The notes under the pieces were generated by a model. It was not told where the DNA came from. It saw only the letters and a list, made by a program, of their open reading frames with translations, and ran no database searches. From Chitinivibrionales bacterium (GTDB taxonomy: Bacteria > Fibrobacterota > Chitinivibrionia > Chitinivibrionales > WJKA01), in assembly GCA_014728215.1 (NCBI GenBank), contig WJLZ01000119.1, positions 1 to 64,000 on the forward strand: 64,000 bases of DNA. The letters are read 5' to 3'. The translations under genes and the position numbers were made by a program. Below, in pieces: positions 35,318 through 44,756 of the stretch. The stretch's first letter is position 1; every line of letters starts with the position of its first letter.

Positions 35318-37474
35318 ATGGTATCATCCCCAAAAACTCCTGAAAACGGATTTGCCCGGCGTGAGGCAGAACTTCTTGCAATCGCCTTCAATGTAATGTA
35401 CAATAGCGCCAATTTTTATGGCGCACAGCATCCTACAACACAGAATAATGCCGCGGATTTTTTTAAACAGTTAAAAAAAACTCACACCCTTCTTCCGGTT
35501 GTTACCCTCTCACGACAGCATGATTCTCTTTATATCGAACAGTATTGCGTCGATTCGAAACTGAAGGCAGACAGGATAATTGGTGCATTTAAAAAAGTGG
35601 GCATCGAATCGATATCTTTTGAGCAGGGAATTGCTGTTAAAGATATCCGGGAATTTGCGCGAATTTTCGATTCGAACGAACAGTATGATTCAATTGATGC
35701 CGTGGAAACAGAACTGGCCCAGCGAAACGTTGGTGGTGTTCGTTTGAATTATATAACCTATCGGCAGGTTAAGGCTGATGAAGATATTGTTAATCGTGAT
35801 GAAACTTTTCTGAATGATGCGCCAGGTGTATCGAAAGAAGATGCATTTCAGAACCATTCATTGGAAAAGCTGGGTAAGCTATTTTCCCTGAATGAACTGA
35901 TAGAAAAACCCCGGGATATCGCCGGTGATATCCTTTCGGTTGTTACCGATGGCACCGATAAAGCTCAATCACAGGTCGTCGGCAGGATACGGGAACTGAA
36001 TTATCAAATCCAGCAGCGGAAAGAGGTGGCTGAACAGGCGGTCTCAATTGATGAAATGATGGAAGCCATGTGTCAGCTGAAAATGCAGCTCCGGGAGGGG
36101 CTCGAATTGCAGCGAACAATGGGGAAAATCGTAAAAACTTCGGCCCCCGTATTTGAAGAGGTTGATCAACTCACCTACGAAGTCATTATTCGCCTTGTCC
36201 GTGAAGAATTCCGCAAAGGACAGATCTCGGTGAGTAGGCTGGCCCAACTCATACAACGGATTCTTCCCGATATTAACGAACTCAAGCGGTTACTTCCCCG
36301 GCTGAAACACGGGCTTCTCGAAGAAGGTATGTCGCTTCCCGATTTCCTCCTGCTGGCCAAAGAACTCAGCAAAGAACTTCAGAGCGAATCGGTCATTCAT
36401 GCCATTTCGGAGAGCGCCGATGAATTCGGGATTTCCACCGATGAGGTAGTACATGCAATTAAACGGGATCCCAAAGAGGCTGTCAAACTGATTCTATTAG
36501 GCTCCGAAATCAAACAAGGTACCGGGGGCACCCAAGAAGAACTGTCCAATCTTTTGAGTTCCTATATAGAAAATACCAGCAGCAAGCTGGCTTTGGAATC
36601 CCATGAAGCACAGGGGAGGGCAGGCGGAATTCAGGCCCTTGAACAGATCATCCATACTATCGAAAAACAGCTTATCGCCCGATTGAGAACTGAAGGTGTA
36701 TCAGAAGAGGTGATGCATCGTGTTGAAGATCAGCTCACTACACGGTTTAAAAAGGCGCTCTCGATCCTTAAATCAAACTGGATTGTCGATCTCGTTGCAA
36801 AGGGAGAAGAAAGCGCAACATCCTACATGATGCAGATTGTCGATACCATTGTCGATCAGGAAATTGAAATAAACAGCATTAATAATCCACTGAGAGATGT
36901 TCTGGCCCATAGGGGATATACCTCTGCTCAGATTAACGAATTTATGACAAAAATAGCAGAGCGGGTGAAAAATCGAAAAACTCTGCGTCCCCTTCCCAAA
37001 GGCGTTTTAAATACTCAGAACCTTCTCTATTTTCTCGGCCGCGAAATCAAAAGCTGGCTCAGATATCAGAGTCCCTTTTCCACTCTCATGGTTGCCCTGC
37101 GCGGCGTCAGGTATGAGATGGTCTGGAAAGAGCTCAAAAACAATGAACAGGCAGAAATTATGCCGGAAATATTTGCTTCCATTCGCTCATTGCTCCGTGA
37201 TCTTGATCTGGTAGGTTCTATAGGAACCCGCTCCAAAGAAATACCCCTGATTATTCTTCCCATGACCGATGAAAGCGGTGCAAAAATTGTCAGGCGCCGA
37301 ATAGCAACGCAACTTCAGAAGAATTCCATCCCCATTGACGACAAAAAAGCGGGAATTCAGACGGTCATCTCGATAACGTCGTCACAGAATGTAACCGGTC
37401 CGGATGTAATGGAGTATATGAAAACAGTTAAGGAGCGCCATAGGGCTGCTGAAGAGCAGGCCAGGAGTGCGTGA
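35318..37474 (+). CDS. Long helical protein with a degenerate GGDEF-like C-terminal domain
   Basis: A 718-residue cytoplasmic protein. Residues 1-150 start with a conserved-looking block (YNSANFYGAQHPTT), residues 150-580 are strongly helical with several coiled-coil stretches. The last 130 residues resemble a GGDEF fold: EIKSWLRYQSPFSTLMVAL, then LRDLDLVGSIGTRSKEIP and LIILPMTDESGAKIVRRRI. The signature loop and both metal ligands are absent, so it should not make c-di-GMP; a binding or scaffold role is possible. The GGDEF link is my motif reading and is tentative. It is partnered with the upstream unknown gene. Confidence 0.6.
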   Translation: MVSSPKTPENGFARREAELLAIAFNVMYNSANFYGAQHPTTQNNAADFFKQLKKTHTLLPVVTLSRQHDSLYIEQYCVDSKLKADRIIGAFKKVGIESISFEQGIAVKDIREFARIFDSNEQYDSIDAVETELAQRNVGGVRLNYITYRQVKADEDIVNRDETFLNDAPGVSKEDAFQNHSLEKLGKLFSLNELIEKPRDIAGDILSVVTDGTDKAQSQVVGRIRELNYQIQQRKEVAEQAVSIDEMMEAMCQLKMQLREGLELQRTMGKIVKTSAPVFEEVDQLTYEVIIRLVREEFRKGQISVSRLAQLIQRILPDINELKRLLPRLKHGLLEEGMSLPDFLLLAKELSKELQSESVIHAISESADEFGISTDEVVHAIKRDPKEAVKLILLGSEIKQGTGGTQEELSNLLSSYIENTSSKLALESHEAQGRAGGIQALEQIIHTIEKQLIARLRTEGVSEEVMHRVEDQLTTRFKKALSILKSNWIVDLVAKGEESATSYMMQIVDTIVDQEIEINSINNPLRDVLAHRGYTSAQINEFMTKIAERVKNRKTLRPLPKGVLNTQNLLYFLGREIKSWLRYQSPFSTLMVALRGVRYEMVWKELKNNEQAEIMPEIFASIRSLLRDLDLVGSIGTRSKEIPLIILPMTDESGAKIVRRRIATQLQKNSIPIDDKKAGIQTVISITSSQNVTGPDVMEYMKTVKERHRAAEEQARSA

Positions 37475-37507
37475 TTTGCTGAAAAAAAGAAACCCGCCAA
37501 GAGAAAT

Positions 37508-38458
37508 TTACTTTACACAGCAAACCTCGATAGGATTCTTGATCCCCTTCAGCTTGGCCGTACCGCACCAGATGAAATCATCGCCGAAACTCGGGGTACG
37601 TAGCTTGATATCTTCATAAAAATATCGGGTACACAGAACCCGGTCGCGTTCGGGAAAAGAATTTAAAAGTTTAATAAAGTCGTTCTTCTGGAGGCTCTCG
37701 ATACGAAAGGCGATATTGACTGCATTGCCGTGAATGTCCTTTGCCCCGGAATCGATTGTGTATGTTTTCCCCTTGTGAAGAGCAATTCTGACATGGATTT
37801 TCGGATTTCGCGTGCGCTGATTGCGGTCGGTGATTCTCCAAAGTATTTCACGGGAGGCCCGGAATGCATCAATTGAATTTTTAAAAGAGGCAATGAAACC
37901 ATCACCGGTATTTTTATGAAAACGAGCATGATGAGCATTGAGCGCCATGCGGGAAATCGTATCGACTCTTTTTTTCAAATGAAATGCCATGGTTTCATTC
38001 ATGTTCGTTAAAGAGGTGGAATCACATAAATCAAGAACAAGCATGCTTTCTTCACGTTCGAGATTTTTTATGCTGTACACCTGAGACATCGACAGTTTGG
38101 GATGGGCCCGGGTGGCGTCTGCAGATTCATTTGCTAAGTGAGTAATTGCTTTCAGTTCTATGCGCAGAGATATTTCTTCGCCTAAAAGCAGTTTGAAAGG
38201 CGGAATGGTATGAGTCGTGCCGCCGATTTTATGCCATTTGTTATTTATTTCAAGAAATGTTCCATTAACGCTCCCGAGGTCTTCAATCAGGCAATCACCC
38301 TTGCATAGAGAAAGTATGAGGTGTTCGCGCGAAATATAGCTGTTTGCAATAACAATATCATTGGCAGCGTTGCGCCCTATCGTAATCCGTTCTTTTCGAT
38401 TGGTGTAGCGCTGGGTTTCGTGGATTCGCAAATCTTCAACTTCAATTTTCCATTCCAT
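37508..38458 (-). CDS. FHA domain fused to a class III nucleotide cyclase
   Basis: A 316-residue protein. The FHA domain is at about 25-95 (ITIGRNAANDIVI, YISREHLIL, SVNGTFL), which binds phosphothreonine. The cyclase domain is at about 130-316, with the metal site start VLDLCDSTSLTN, then KNTGDGFIASF, RIALHKGK and HGNAVNIAFRIES. One expected metal Asp is present in each of the first two blocks, so activity is plausible. It is a soluble, phospho-controlled adenylate or guanylate cyclase by architecture; substrate choice is not certain. It converges with the preceding gene. Confidence 0.82.
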   Translation of the reverse strand: MEWKIEVEDLRIHETQRYTNRKERITIGRNAANDIVIANSYISREHLILSLCKGDCLIEDLGSVNGTFLEINNKWHKIGGTTHTIPPFKLLLGEEISLRIELKAITHLANESADATRAHPKLSMSQVYSIKNLEREESMLVLDLCDSTSLTNMNETMAFHLKKRVDTISRMALNAHHARFHKNTGDGFIASFKNSIDAFRASREILWRITDRNQRTRNPKIHVRIALHKGKTYTIDSGAKDIHGNAVNIAFRIESLQKNDFIKLLNSFPERDRVLCTRYFYEDIKLRTPSFGDDFIWCGTAKLKGIKNPIEVCCVK

Positions 38459-38498
38459 GAAATTTGCAATACATGAATAGGGTGAAGAAACAGATTAA

Positions 38499-40652
38499 TT
38501 ATTGTGCACGTTCTTTTGTCCGCACGAAAAGTATTCGATCCGCGGAGTTGAGATCAGGAAGCTTGACAGTGGTTCCTGAGTAGTGCTTGTTACGAATATA
38601 TTTCCCAATCAATCTTCCCTGCAAGGAATAAATAAAAAATTCACCGGCATCAGGAGAGAGGCTGATTTTACCGTCGAATGATGGAATTATTCTCTGGACA
38701 GAGAACGAAGGGTTTTGTTTGTTGCCGGTGTTGATTTTAGGAGTGCTATGTATGACATCATTGGTTAATTCAAAGCCTGCGTAGAGTCCCATAAGAGACC
38801 CATGGTCCGATCGGGATGGGAGGTCTTCTTTGCGAATAGTTTTTGTGGCGCCGTTCCGAATCTCTTTGATATGGATCGGATAATTTCCCTTGTCCGAATA
38901 TGCTGAAAGTGCATAAATAGCCGAAACGGAAGAATTGTTATTAATAAATGCCGGTGGTTCCAGTGATGCATTTCCGAAATCCTCTGCAGGATATAAGAGT
39001 GTGCCTAGAAATTCTGTCTGGCCGTTGTTGATTGTTTTTATTACCGTGCCTTTTCGTTCGGTTTTCATACCCAAAAGCCATAGTGTTGCACCGCTATTGG
39101 TGATTTTCGGCGATGAAGCATCGGTTTCGATATTGAGTTGCCGGGCCCAGATCGATTGGGAATGGGTGAATGCAAGGGCACCTATGACAATATCTTCCAG
39201 AAACAGCTTTCCTGCGCCACTGCTGCTTTGATATGAATGAATAGCGCAGCTTTTCAGCACTACAGGCCTTGATGACTCGTGTTTGACCCATACCGTTCCT
39301 TCATGCGATTCATCTTCCTGAATCATTTCGATAATGCATGGTTCACTGCCTGCCTGATTGATATGAAATACCGTCACTTCGGAATCATATACCCGGAGGT
39401 GGGTGTCGAAACCCATTATTTTTCTAACGGTGCCGGGTACCGAAAGGGTGTTATTAATGATAAAAAATCCACGAGGAAGGTATACCAGCGGTTTGCCACT
39501 GTTCAGCGCAGCCTGTATTCCGGGAGCATCATTCTCCCAGTCATCAGGATAAGCACCGTGATCTTCAACATTTTCCCACTTTGAAAGATCGTTGGGGTGA
39601 TAAACAGGGGTTTCTTCGACAGGAAGCCCAAGGGATTTATGGGGGCTGTCAAAAAGCGTATGCGATTCGTGTGAGATATATTCGGTAAGAGATAGATCAG
39701 ATTCGAATGCTTTTTGATCACTATTATTTATTTCTACCGAATAACGGTACCCTTTGGAAGTTACATTGCGTGCATAAAGACGCCCGGTTTGCTTGAAATC
39801 AACCATGCGGGTAAGCCTTATCGCCGGATTTGATGAGGCTCCATTTTCAAAAACGGCATCGATTAGAATCGCCATACCGCTTTTACATATCAGCGCAGGG
39901 ACACTGTTGCTGCTGTAAATATCTCTGACCGCGATAATATTATCGATATTCCTGATCGCTGCAATTTTCTGGTTTTTAAGGGTGATATGTTCAAATGGGA
40001 TCCCGAATTCCGAATGGGCTATATCGATACCATAGCGAAACCCGTTTACTTCAAGATTAGAAATTAAACAGGGCCCCGGCCATGGTTTGGTAAGGTCCAG
40101 ACCGGCAACTCCTTCTCCGTCTCCGGAGCTTATGGTTACATTGCGAAGAGACCCTTTGTTGTTTGCCAGGTAGGTGATTCCTGTTGCACCGCTGTTGCCC
40201 TTGCCGGTGTTTATCCCGATATCCCAGATATTATTTCTGTGCGCCGAGTTTCCGGGAGGGCCGGTTTCGATTACCGATTTGGGATCATCCGGATTATCAT
40301 ATCCATAGGCGTTGTCGGCAAGCTTGATGATACTCTGCTCAGGTCCCTGACCACGAATTGACAAGCAGCAACGGTCGGAAATTAGTGCCTGTTTGACTAT
40401 ATATGTGCCGGCGGGGAAGTAAATAAGTTTTGGACGCCCGTAATCCTGCGGTGATTTGGCAAATGCCCGACGGATAGGCTCGGTATCATCCGTAATGCCG
40501 TCTCCCTTTGCATTAAAATCCTTTTTCATATCAAGCCAGCGGATGTCATCGGGATAGGTAATCTGAGCGATGCCGCGAAATACGAAGCTTGTGACTATCA
40601 ATAAAACAATGAATGAAAAATGCAGGCAATGGACAATCGTTGGAAGAGAAAT
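38499..40652 (-). CDS. Secreted GH55/pectate-lyase-like double beta-helix protein, ATT start likely
   Basis: A 717-residue exported protein. Two right-handed beta-helix halves each open with a pectate-lyase-3 type segment: DFNAKGDGITDDTEPIRRAF with IYFPAGTYIV, and HGAYPDDWENDAPGIQAAL with VYLPRGFFIINN. This two-half layout is that of GH55 exo-beta-1,3-glucanases and relatives. The C-terminal 80 residues (FFIYSLQGRLIGKY) resemble a type IX sorting tail. No ATG lies in frame before the mature protein, but AAGGAG (40664-40659) stands six bases before an ATT at 40652, and translation from it gives a good signal peptide ending near RGIAQ. A TTG at 40601 is the usual fallback but would cut the signal peptide. 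Confidence 0.75.
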   Translation of the reverse strand: MSLPTIVHCLHFSFIVLLIVTSFVFRGIAQITYPDDIRWLDMKKDFNAKGDGITDDTEPIRRAFAKSPQDYGRPKLIYFPAGTYIVKQALISDRCCLSIRGQGPEQSIIKLADNAYGYDNPDDPKSVIETGPPGNSAHRNNIWDIGINTGKGNSGATGITYLANNKGSLRNVTISSGDGEGVAGLDLTKPWPGPCLISNLEVNGFRYGIDIAHSEFGIPFEHITLKNQKIAAIRNIDNIIAVRDIYSSNSVPALICKSGMAILIDAVFENGASSNPAIRLTRMVDFKQTGRLYARNVTSKGYRYSVEINNSDQKAFESDLSLTEYISHESHTLFDSPHKSLGLPVEETPVYHPNDLSKWENVEDHGAYPDDWENDAPGIQAALNSGKPLVYLPRGFFIINNTLSVPGTVRKIMGFDTHLRVYDSEVTVFHINQAGSEPCIIEMIQEDESHEGTVWVKHESSRPVVLKSCAIHSYQSSSGAGKLFLEDIVIGALAFTHSQSIWARQLNIETDASSPKITNSGATLWLLGMKTERKGTVIKTINNGQTEFLGTLLYPAEDFGNASLEPPAFINNNSSVSAIYALSAYSDKGNYPIHIKEIRNGATKTIRKEDLPSRSDHGSLMGLYAGFELTNDVIHSTPKINTGNKQNPSFSVQRIIPSFDGKISLSPDAGEFFIYSLQGRLIGKYIRNKHYSGTTVKLPDLNSADRILFVRTKERAQ

Positions 40653-40958
40653 AGTATGCTCCTTTATCTATTTTTAACGTAATTGCAGGATAGAGTACTG
40701 TAATAGTATAATCTGAATATATCAGACGATAATTATTTACTCTGTTTCTAAGAATCGCCAATGGCAGGTCGCTAAGGGTATTAATATAATGATTGTTGAA
40801 AATGAATGCATGAAAATATTTATGGACTTGTCTCATAACACCCAGCCGGCGTCGACCGGCTACAGAGCCGACCGGTCTTCGGCCAACAGATGTATGTATG
40901 AGACAGGTTCTTGCAAAAAATCTTTTCAAGCACCAAAAGCGTTACACAACAAGGAGTT
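40653..40958. other. Divergent intergenic region, 306 bases
   Basis: No gene is seen. The left part holds the ribosome site of the GH55-like gene and AT-rich sequence suited to promoters. The right part holds a terminal-inverted-repeat element at 40826-40908, described separately, just before the protease-TPR gene. Confidence 0.5.
40826..40908. repeat. 83-base element with terminal inverted repeats (MITE-like)
   Basis: ACTTGTCTCATA at 40826-40837 is matched in reverse by TATGAGACAGGT at 40897-40908 (11 of 12). The interior is GC-rich with nested dyads (GCCGGCGTCGACCGGC, CCGACCGGTCTTCGG). Size and ends fit a small non-autonomous insertion or a folded RNA element. No clear target duplication is visible. 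Confidence 0.55.
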
Positions 40959-42536
40959 ATGTCTTTGGAGTATCCGATAACCGTTGCCGGTAATACAAAC
41001 AAAGCTCCATTGGTTGGCCTGGTAAGGATATGCTGCATGATTGTTGGTTTCTGCGGTATTGCCTTTTGCTATGAGCCCTTTGAAGACATTCAACAAAAAA
41101 CGACCTCTAATAAATTGTCAATTATTACGTTACGAATTCTTGATCGTAACAGAAAAGTGATGATGCAGGGTAATGCGTTTTTTATTTCAAATACCGGTGA
41201 TGCCATAACCAGTCGCCATCTTTTTGATAAGGCATTTTTCATTGAAGCGGTTACTACCGACGGCAAGGTGTATCCGGTTGATACGATTGTTTGTGAAGAT
41301 AAGGAAGGGGATTTGATCTGGATATCAGTACCGATTCCCAAGGATATAATTCATCCCCTTGATATTAAAAAAACGTTGCCTTCGGTTGGTGAACAGATCA
41401 TGGTAATGGTGAGTGCAACGCTTGTTTCCGATGGCGAGGTCTCTTCAATTATTTCAATCCCCAATTTCGGCAACCTGATAAAAATTTCCGCCCCCGTATC
41501 TCAGGGCGCGACCGGAAGTCCGGTGGTGGATATGAACGGGGAAGTAGTTGGTGTTGCAGTGCTTCATAATATCGATGGCCAAAACCATGTCCATGCCCTT
41601 CCCGGCAGCAGAATAATAAAAATGGAAAAAACAAAAGGAATCACCTTAGCCCAGTGGCAATCATCCCGTCTTGAAAACAGGAAAGCCGTTGCAGAAGAGC
41701 TCTATGCCGGAGCACTTCCCTTTATCCAGACCGGAAAATATGAAGATGCACTGAAGCATCTTATAGCAGCAGTAAAGAAATATCCCGGTTATGTAATAGC
41801 CTATACCCAACTGGCTTACTGCTATAAAAAACTCGGAGCACTCCAGGAGGCCGGCGAAGCTCTTGAGGCAATTATCCGAATAAGTCCCAAAGATACGAGA
41901 GCTTACTACAATCTGGCGCTAAATTTTACTGAGCTTGGGTTATATAACGATGCCATGATTACTCTGCGCGAGGCCTTGAAAATTGATGATGAATTTCCTG
42001 CAGCCTATACGCTTATGGCATGGATATACAACGAAACGGGATCGCTGGATGAAGCGGTCAAACCATGCAAAAAGGCGATAAGTATCAAACCCGATTTCGA
42101 CTATGCTCATGTTGTACTGGGAACAGTCTACATGAAAAGAAACCAGTTCGACTGGGCGGTCAATTCATTCAAGCAGGCAATTAATATCAATCCCGAAAAT
42201 ATCGATGCCTATCTCAATCTTGCACAAGCCTATAACAGACAGGGGATGAATGAGAAGGAACTCGAAATACTATCACAGGCTAATAAGGCGAATCCCGGAA
42301 ATTTCACTATACTGAAAAACCTTGGTGAAGTCTGTATCAATCAGGAAGAATACTATAAGGCTAAAGGGTATCTTAAGAAAGCCCGGGAAATCAACAGCAA
42401 TGATCCTGATGTTTTATATAATCTCGGGATGGCATATTTGAAGGGCGGAGATAAGAATAAAGCGATGGCATACTACAAAACACTGAGACGGATTGATAAT
42501 ATCAGAGCGGAAAAACTTAAGAGGCATATTAAATAG
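40959..42536 (+). CDS. Trypsin-like (S1C-type) domain with threonine at the nucleophile, plus TPR repeats
   Basis: A 525-residue exported protein. A signal-like segment (about 20-37) is followed by a protease fold at about 45-220: His87 (SRHLFD), Asp118 (EGDLIW), and QGATGSPV where GxSG is expected, so residue 185 is Thr instead of Ser. The C-terminal half (about 235-525) has roughly eight TPRs (e.g. AYYNLALNFTELGLYNDAM). It is probably a scaffold, perhaps with weak or no proteolysis. The ATG has AAGGAG only two bases ahead; a TTG at 40965 is better spaced and may be the true start. Confidence 0.75.
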   Translation: MSLEYPITVAGNTNKAPLVGLVRICCMIVGFCGIAFCYEPFEDIQQKTTSNKLSIITLRILDRNRKVMMQGNAFFISNTGDAITSRHLFDKAFFIEAVTTDGKVYPVDTIVCEDKEGDLIWISVPIPKDIIHPLDIKKTLPSVGEQIMVMVSATLVSDGEVSSIISIPNFGNLIKISAPVSQGATGSPVVDMNGEVVGVAVLHNIDGQNHVHALPGSRIIKMEKTKGITLAQWQSSRLENRKAVAEELYAGALPFIQTGKYEDALKHLIAAVKKYPGYVIAYTQLAYCYKKLGALQEAGEALEAIIRISPKDTRAYYNLALNFTELGLYNDAMITLREALKIDDEFPAAYTLMAWIYNETGSLDEAVKPCKKAISIKPDFDYAHVVLGTVYMKRNQFDWAVNSFKQAININPENIDAYLNLAQAYNRQGMNEKELEILSQANKANPGNFTILKNLGEVCINQEEYYKAKGYLKKAREINSNDPDVLYNLGMAYLKGGDKNKAMAYYKTLRRIDNIRAEKLKRHIK

Positions 42537-42650
42537 TATGGAAAAATCTTTTTTTAAAGAGGAATCGGTACAAAATTATTCTGTTCGGCTTGCCTTCGTG
42601 GTGTTGCATAAATAATTTTATTTATTCATTATTAAAAAATTATCATCGTA

Positions 42651-43493
42651 ATGCTCCCGCAAAACAACGTGAAACCCTTTTCGATTCTCCTCGCAATCCA
42701 TGAGCAGGCCGACTCAATAGGTCCCTTTATTCATGCACTCAGTCTGGCTTCAATCATGAAAGGCGAATTGGAAATTATCGATGTCCGCAGAGATTGTCAT
42801 CATGGTGACCTTGGCGTGAGGCGAACTTTTGAACAGTGGCGTATGCTTCCGGCCGGATCAAACAGAAGTGACGTTGGTAAGATGGGGATTAATGTCAAAA
42901 AAATTCTTAAAAAGGGCCATTCCGAAAAAGCCATAGGAAAACGGCTGGAGCGACGCAACCATGATCTTCTTGTAATCGGAACCGATACCCGAAGCGGATT
43001 TTCTGGTCTTTTCGGACAGTATGTCGCCGAGCATCTGGCACAATCATATCGCCAGACAACGCTCTACGTGCCCGGAAAAACCCGCCCTTTTGTCGACAGC
43101 CTCTCGGGTAAAATCGGCCTGAAAAAAATTCTGATACCCATCACCGAACACCCCTGCGCAGAACCTGCAATCAAACTGACCAAAAATATTCTCCATTCTT
43201 CCAGTCTCCATTCGGCCGAAGTAACCGGATTTCATGTTGGAGAAAGTTTTCCGGTTTTATCATCCCTTGTCTTGGAAAATCTCATATGGAACGAAGTGCT
43301 TTTTGTTCCGAAGGGGGATAAACTCGTCGATACAATTATTAAAAAAGCCCATGAACAAAATCCGGACCTTATTGTAATGACGACCAACGGAAGAGATACG
43401 TTTACGCAGAAAATCATGGGGAGCATTACCGAACATGTGCTCAGAGAAACGCCATGTCCTGTACTTGCGGTAGCTGTTGACTCTCCCTTATGA
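42651..43493 (+). CDS. Universal stress protein with two Usp domains
   Basis: A 280-residue cytoplasmic protein made of two UspA-like halves (about 8-142 and 152-278). The second half keeps an ATP-loop-like stretch ([30 protein letters not shown], in the order G-x9-GS) and the first has a looser [15 protein letters not shown]. Such proteins bind ATP and act in stress and energy-limited survival. No partner is evident. Its stop overlaps the end of tatA on the other strand by six bases. Confidence 0.85.
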   Translation: MLPQNNVKPFSILLAIHEQADSIGPFIHALSLASIMKGELEIIDVRRDCHHGDLGVRRTFEQWRMLPAGSNRSDVGKMGINVKKILKKGHSEKAIGKRLERRNHDLLVIGTDTRSGFSGLFGQYVAEHLAQSYRQTTLYVPGKTRPFVDSLSGKIGLKKILIPITEHPCAEPAIKLTKNILHSSSLHSAEVTGFHVGESFPVLSSLVLENLIWNEVLFVPKGDKLVDTIIKKAHEQNPDLIVMTTNGRDTFTQKIMGSITEHVLRETPCPVLAVAVDSPL

Positions 43494-43673
43494 TGCTTTG
43501 GAATTATCGTCCTTATCGGTATCTTCAATCTGTTTCTGAACATCATCCTGGGCTTTCTTGAACTCCTTAATACCCTTGCCAAGTCCTTTCGCGAGATCGG
43601 GTATTTTTTTTGCACCAAAAAGCAGCATAAGAATAATCAGAATTATTATCAGTTCCTGTGGACCTAAACCCAT
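43488..43673 (-). CDS. tatA: Twin-arginine translocase subunit TatA/TatE
   Basis: A 61-residue protein with the standard plan: [35 protein letters not shown], i.e. a short membrane helix, the FGxKKLP hinge and an amphipathic helix, then an acidic tail. It builds the variable-size channel of the Tat pathway for folded proteins. tatB and tatC are not in the window. AAGGAG precedes the start. The 3' end overlaps the Usp gene on the opposite strand. Confidence 0.93.
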   Translation of the reverse strand: MGLGPQELIIILIILMLLFGAKKIPDLAKGLGKGIKEFKKAQDDVQKQIEDTDKDDNSKAS

Positions 43674-43750
43674 ATTAAAACTCCTTGTATCAGCAGTAGT
43701 ACAATTGGTTTGTTCTCAGATAATATAGTCTAAAAGTGAATTTTTTGGAA

Positions 43751-44614
43751 TCAATCTGTTATTTCAATTCGACGGGAGCGGTAATTTTTAATGAGCTTAT
43801 CGATTATATCGGTTACTGTTTTTGTTGGATTTTGTATTTCAAATCCGGTAAAAAAATTTGAAGAATCATGGTCGGGATTGCACCAGATACTTTTGATATT
43901 CAGTTCGAGAGTCTCACCATATATACATTCACCGGGGAGGATTATATTGATTTTGTATACCGAACCGAGATTGGTCTCAAACTGGCTCATAATTTTCAAG
44001 CCGTGGGCATTAATATCGATCAGGGAGCCCATATGCTGCTGAGTTTCTTTGTTAATTACCGGAAGCTGATCACTGAGTTGTATCCGTTCGAGTTTGCGCA
44101 TGTTTTTTGCCATTTCATCTTTGGGAACGGTGAGAAGCGCACCTCGCATATCGCAGTTTATCTGTTCGAAATCATAATCGGGGGGCAATACGGCTCCCCT
44201 GAGATCCGCTCCCCTGAAATCTGAGTCATAATGGCCGGTTCCCAGGGTTGCTCCCCTGAGATCTGCACCGGAGAAGTTGGATTCGCTGCAAAGAGAATCG
44301 ACCAGGATTGCTCCCCGAAGGTCTGCACCCCGGAAATCCGAGTTATTGAAATAGCCGAAACTGAGATTCGCTCCCCGAAGATCGGCGCCAATAAAGGAAG
44401 CTCCCACACAATTGGCTGTTCCGAATTGAAGAAAGCGGAGGTCGGCTGCAGTAAGATCGGCATGTTCGAGATTGACTTTTGTTATTGTGAAGCCACGAAG
44501 GTCGATTCCTGAGAGTATTCGGTGCGACAAATCGATTTCGGAAAGATTCTTTTCATTAATGCGCTCTTCGCTTATTCCATTTTGCAGCAGTTTTTCGGAA
44601 GTAAAGCCATCCAT
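43751..44614 (-). CDS. Pentapeptide-repeat protein with C-terminal PilZ domain
   Basis: A 287-residue protein. Residues about 25-155 are pentapeptide repeats of the A(D/N)LRG type (GADLRGANL, FRGADLRGAIL, FSGADLRGATL) that form a right-handed quadrilateral helix. From about 170 to 280 is a PilZ-like domain: RKLER matches the RxxxR arm, and GSLIDINAHGLKI gives DxNxxG in place of DxSxxG. PilZ domains bind c-di-GMP. The ATG at 44614 has AGAGG six bases upstream; the longer frame to 44896 would enter the next gene. The combination is rare, and its target is unknown. Confidence 0.75.
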   Translation of the reverse strand: MDGFTSEKLLQNGISEERINEKNLSEIDLSHRILSGIDLRGFTITKVNLEHADLTAADLRFLQFGTANCVGASFIGADLRGANLSFGYFNNSDFRGADLRGAILVDSLCSESNFSGADLRGATLGTGHYDSDFRGADLRGAVLPPDYDFEQINCDMRGALLTVPKDEMAKNMRKLERIQLSDQLPVINKETQQHMGSLIDINAHGLKIMSQFETNLGSVYKINIILPGECIYGETLELNIKSIWCNPDHDSSNFFTGFEIQNPTKTVTDIIDKLIKNYRSRRIEITD

Positions 44615-44756
44615 AAAAGCCTCTTTGGTTAAAATAATGTTCAATAACCAGGCAAGGAAAATCGGGAAGTAATATTCATTATATATTATACCATAAAAAG
44701 CGCAGCGCGTCTGCCGGAAAATGTTTTTATCCGGTATAATGGAAGAGGCGGACCGA

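Noticed and set aside
44158-44463. Apparent tandem DNA repeat in the pentapeptide gene
   Set aside because: Periodic GATCTGC/GCTCCCC words come from the coded ADLRG repeats, not from a separate DNA element or CRISPR.
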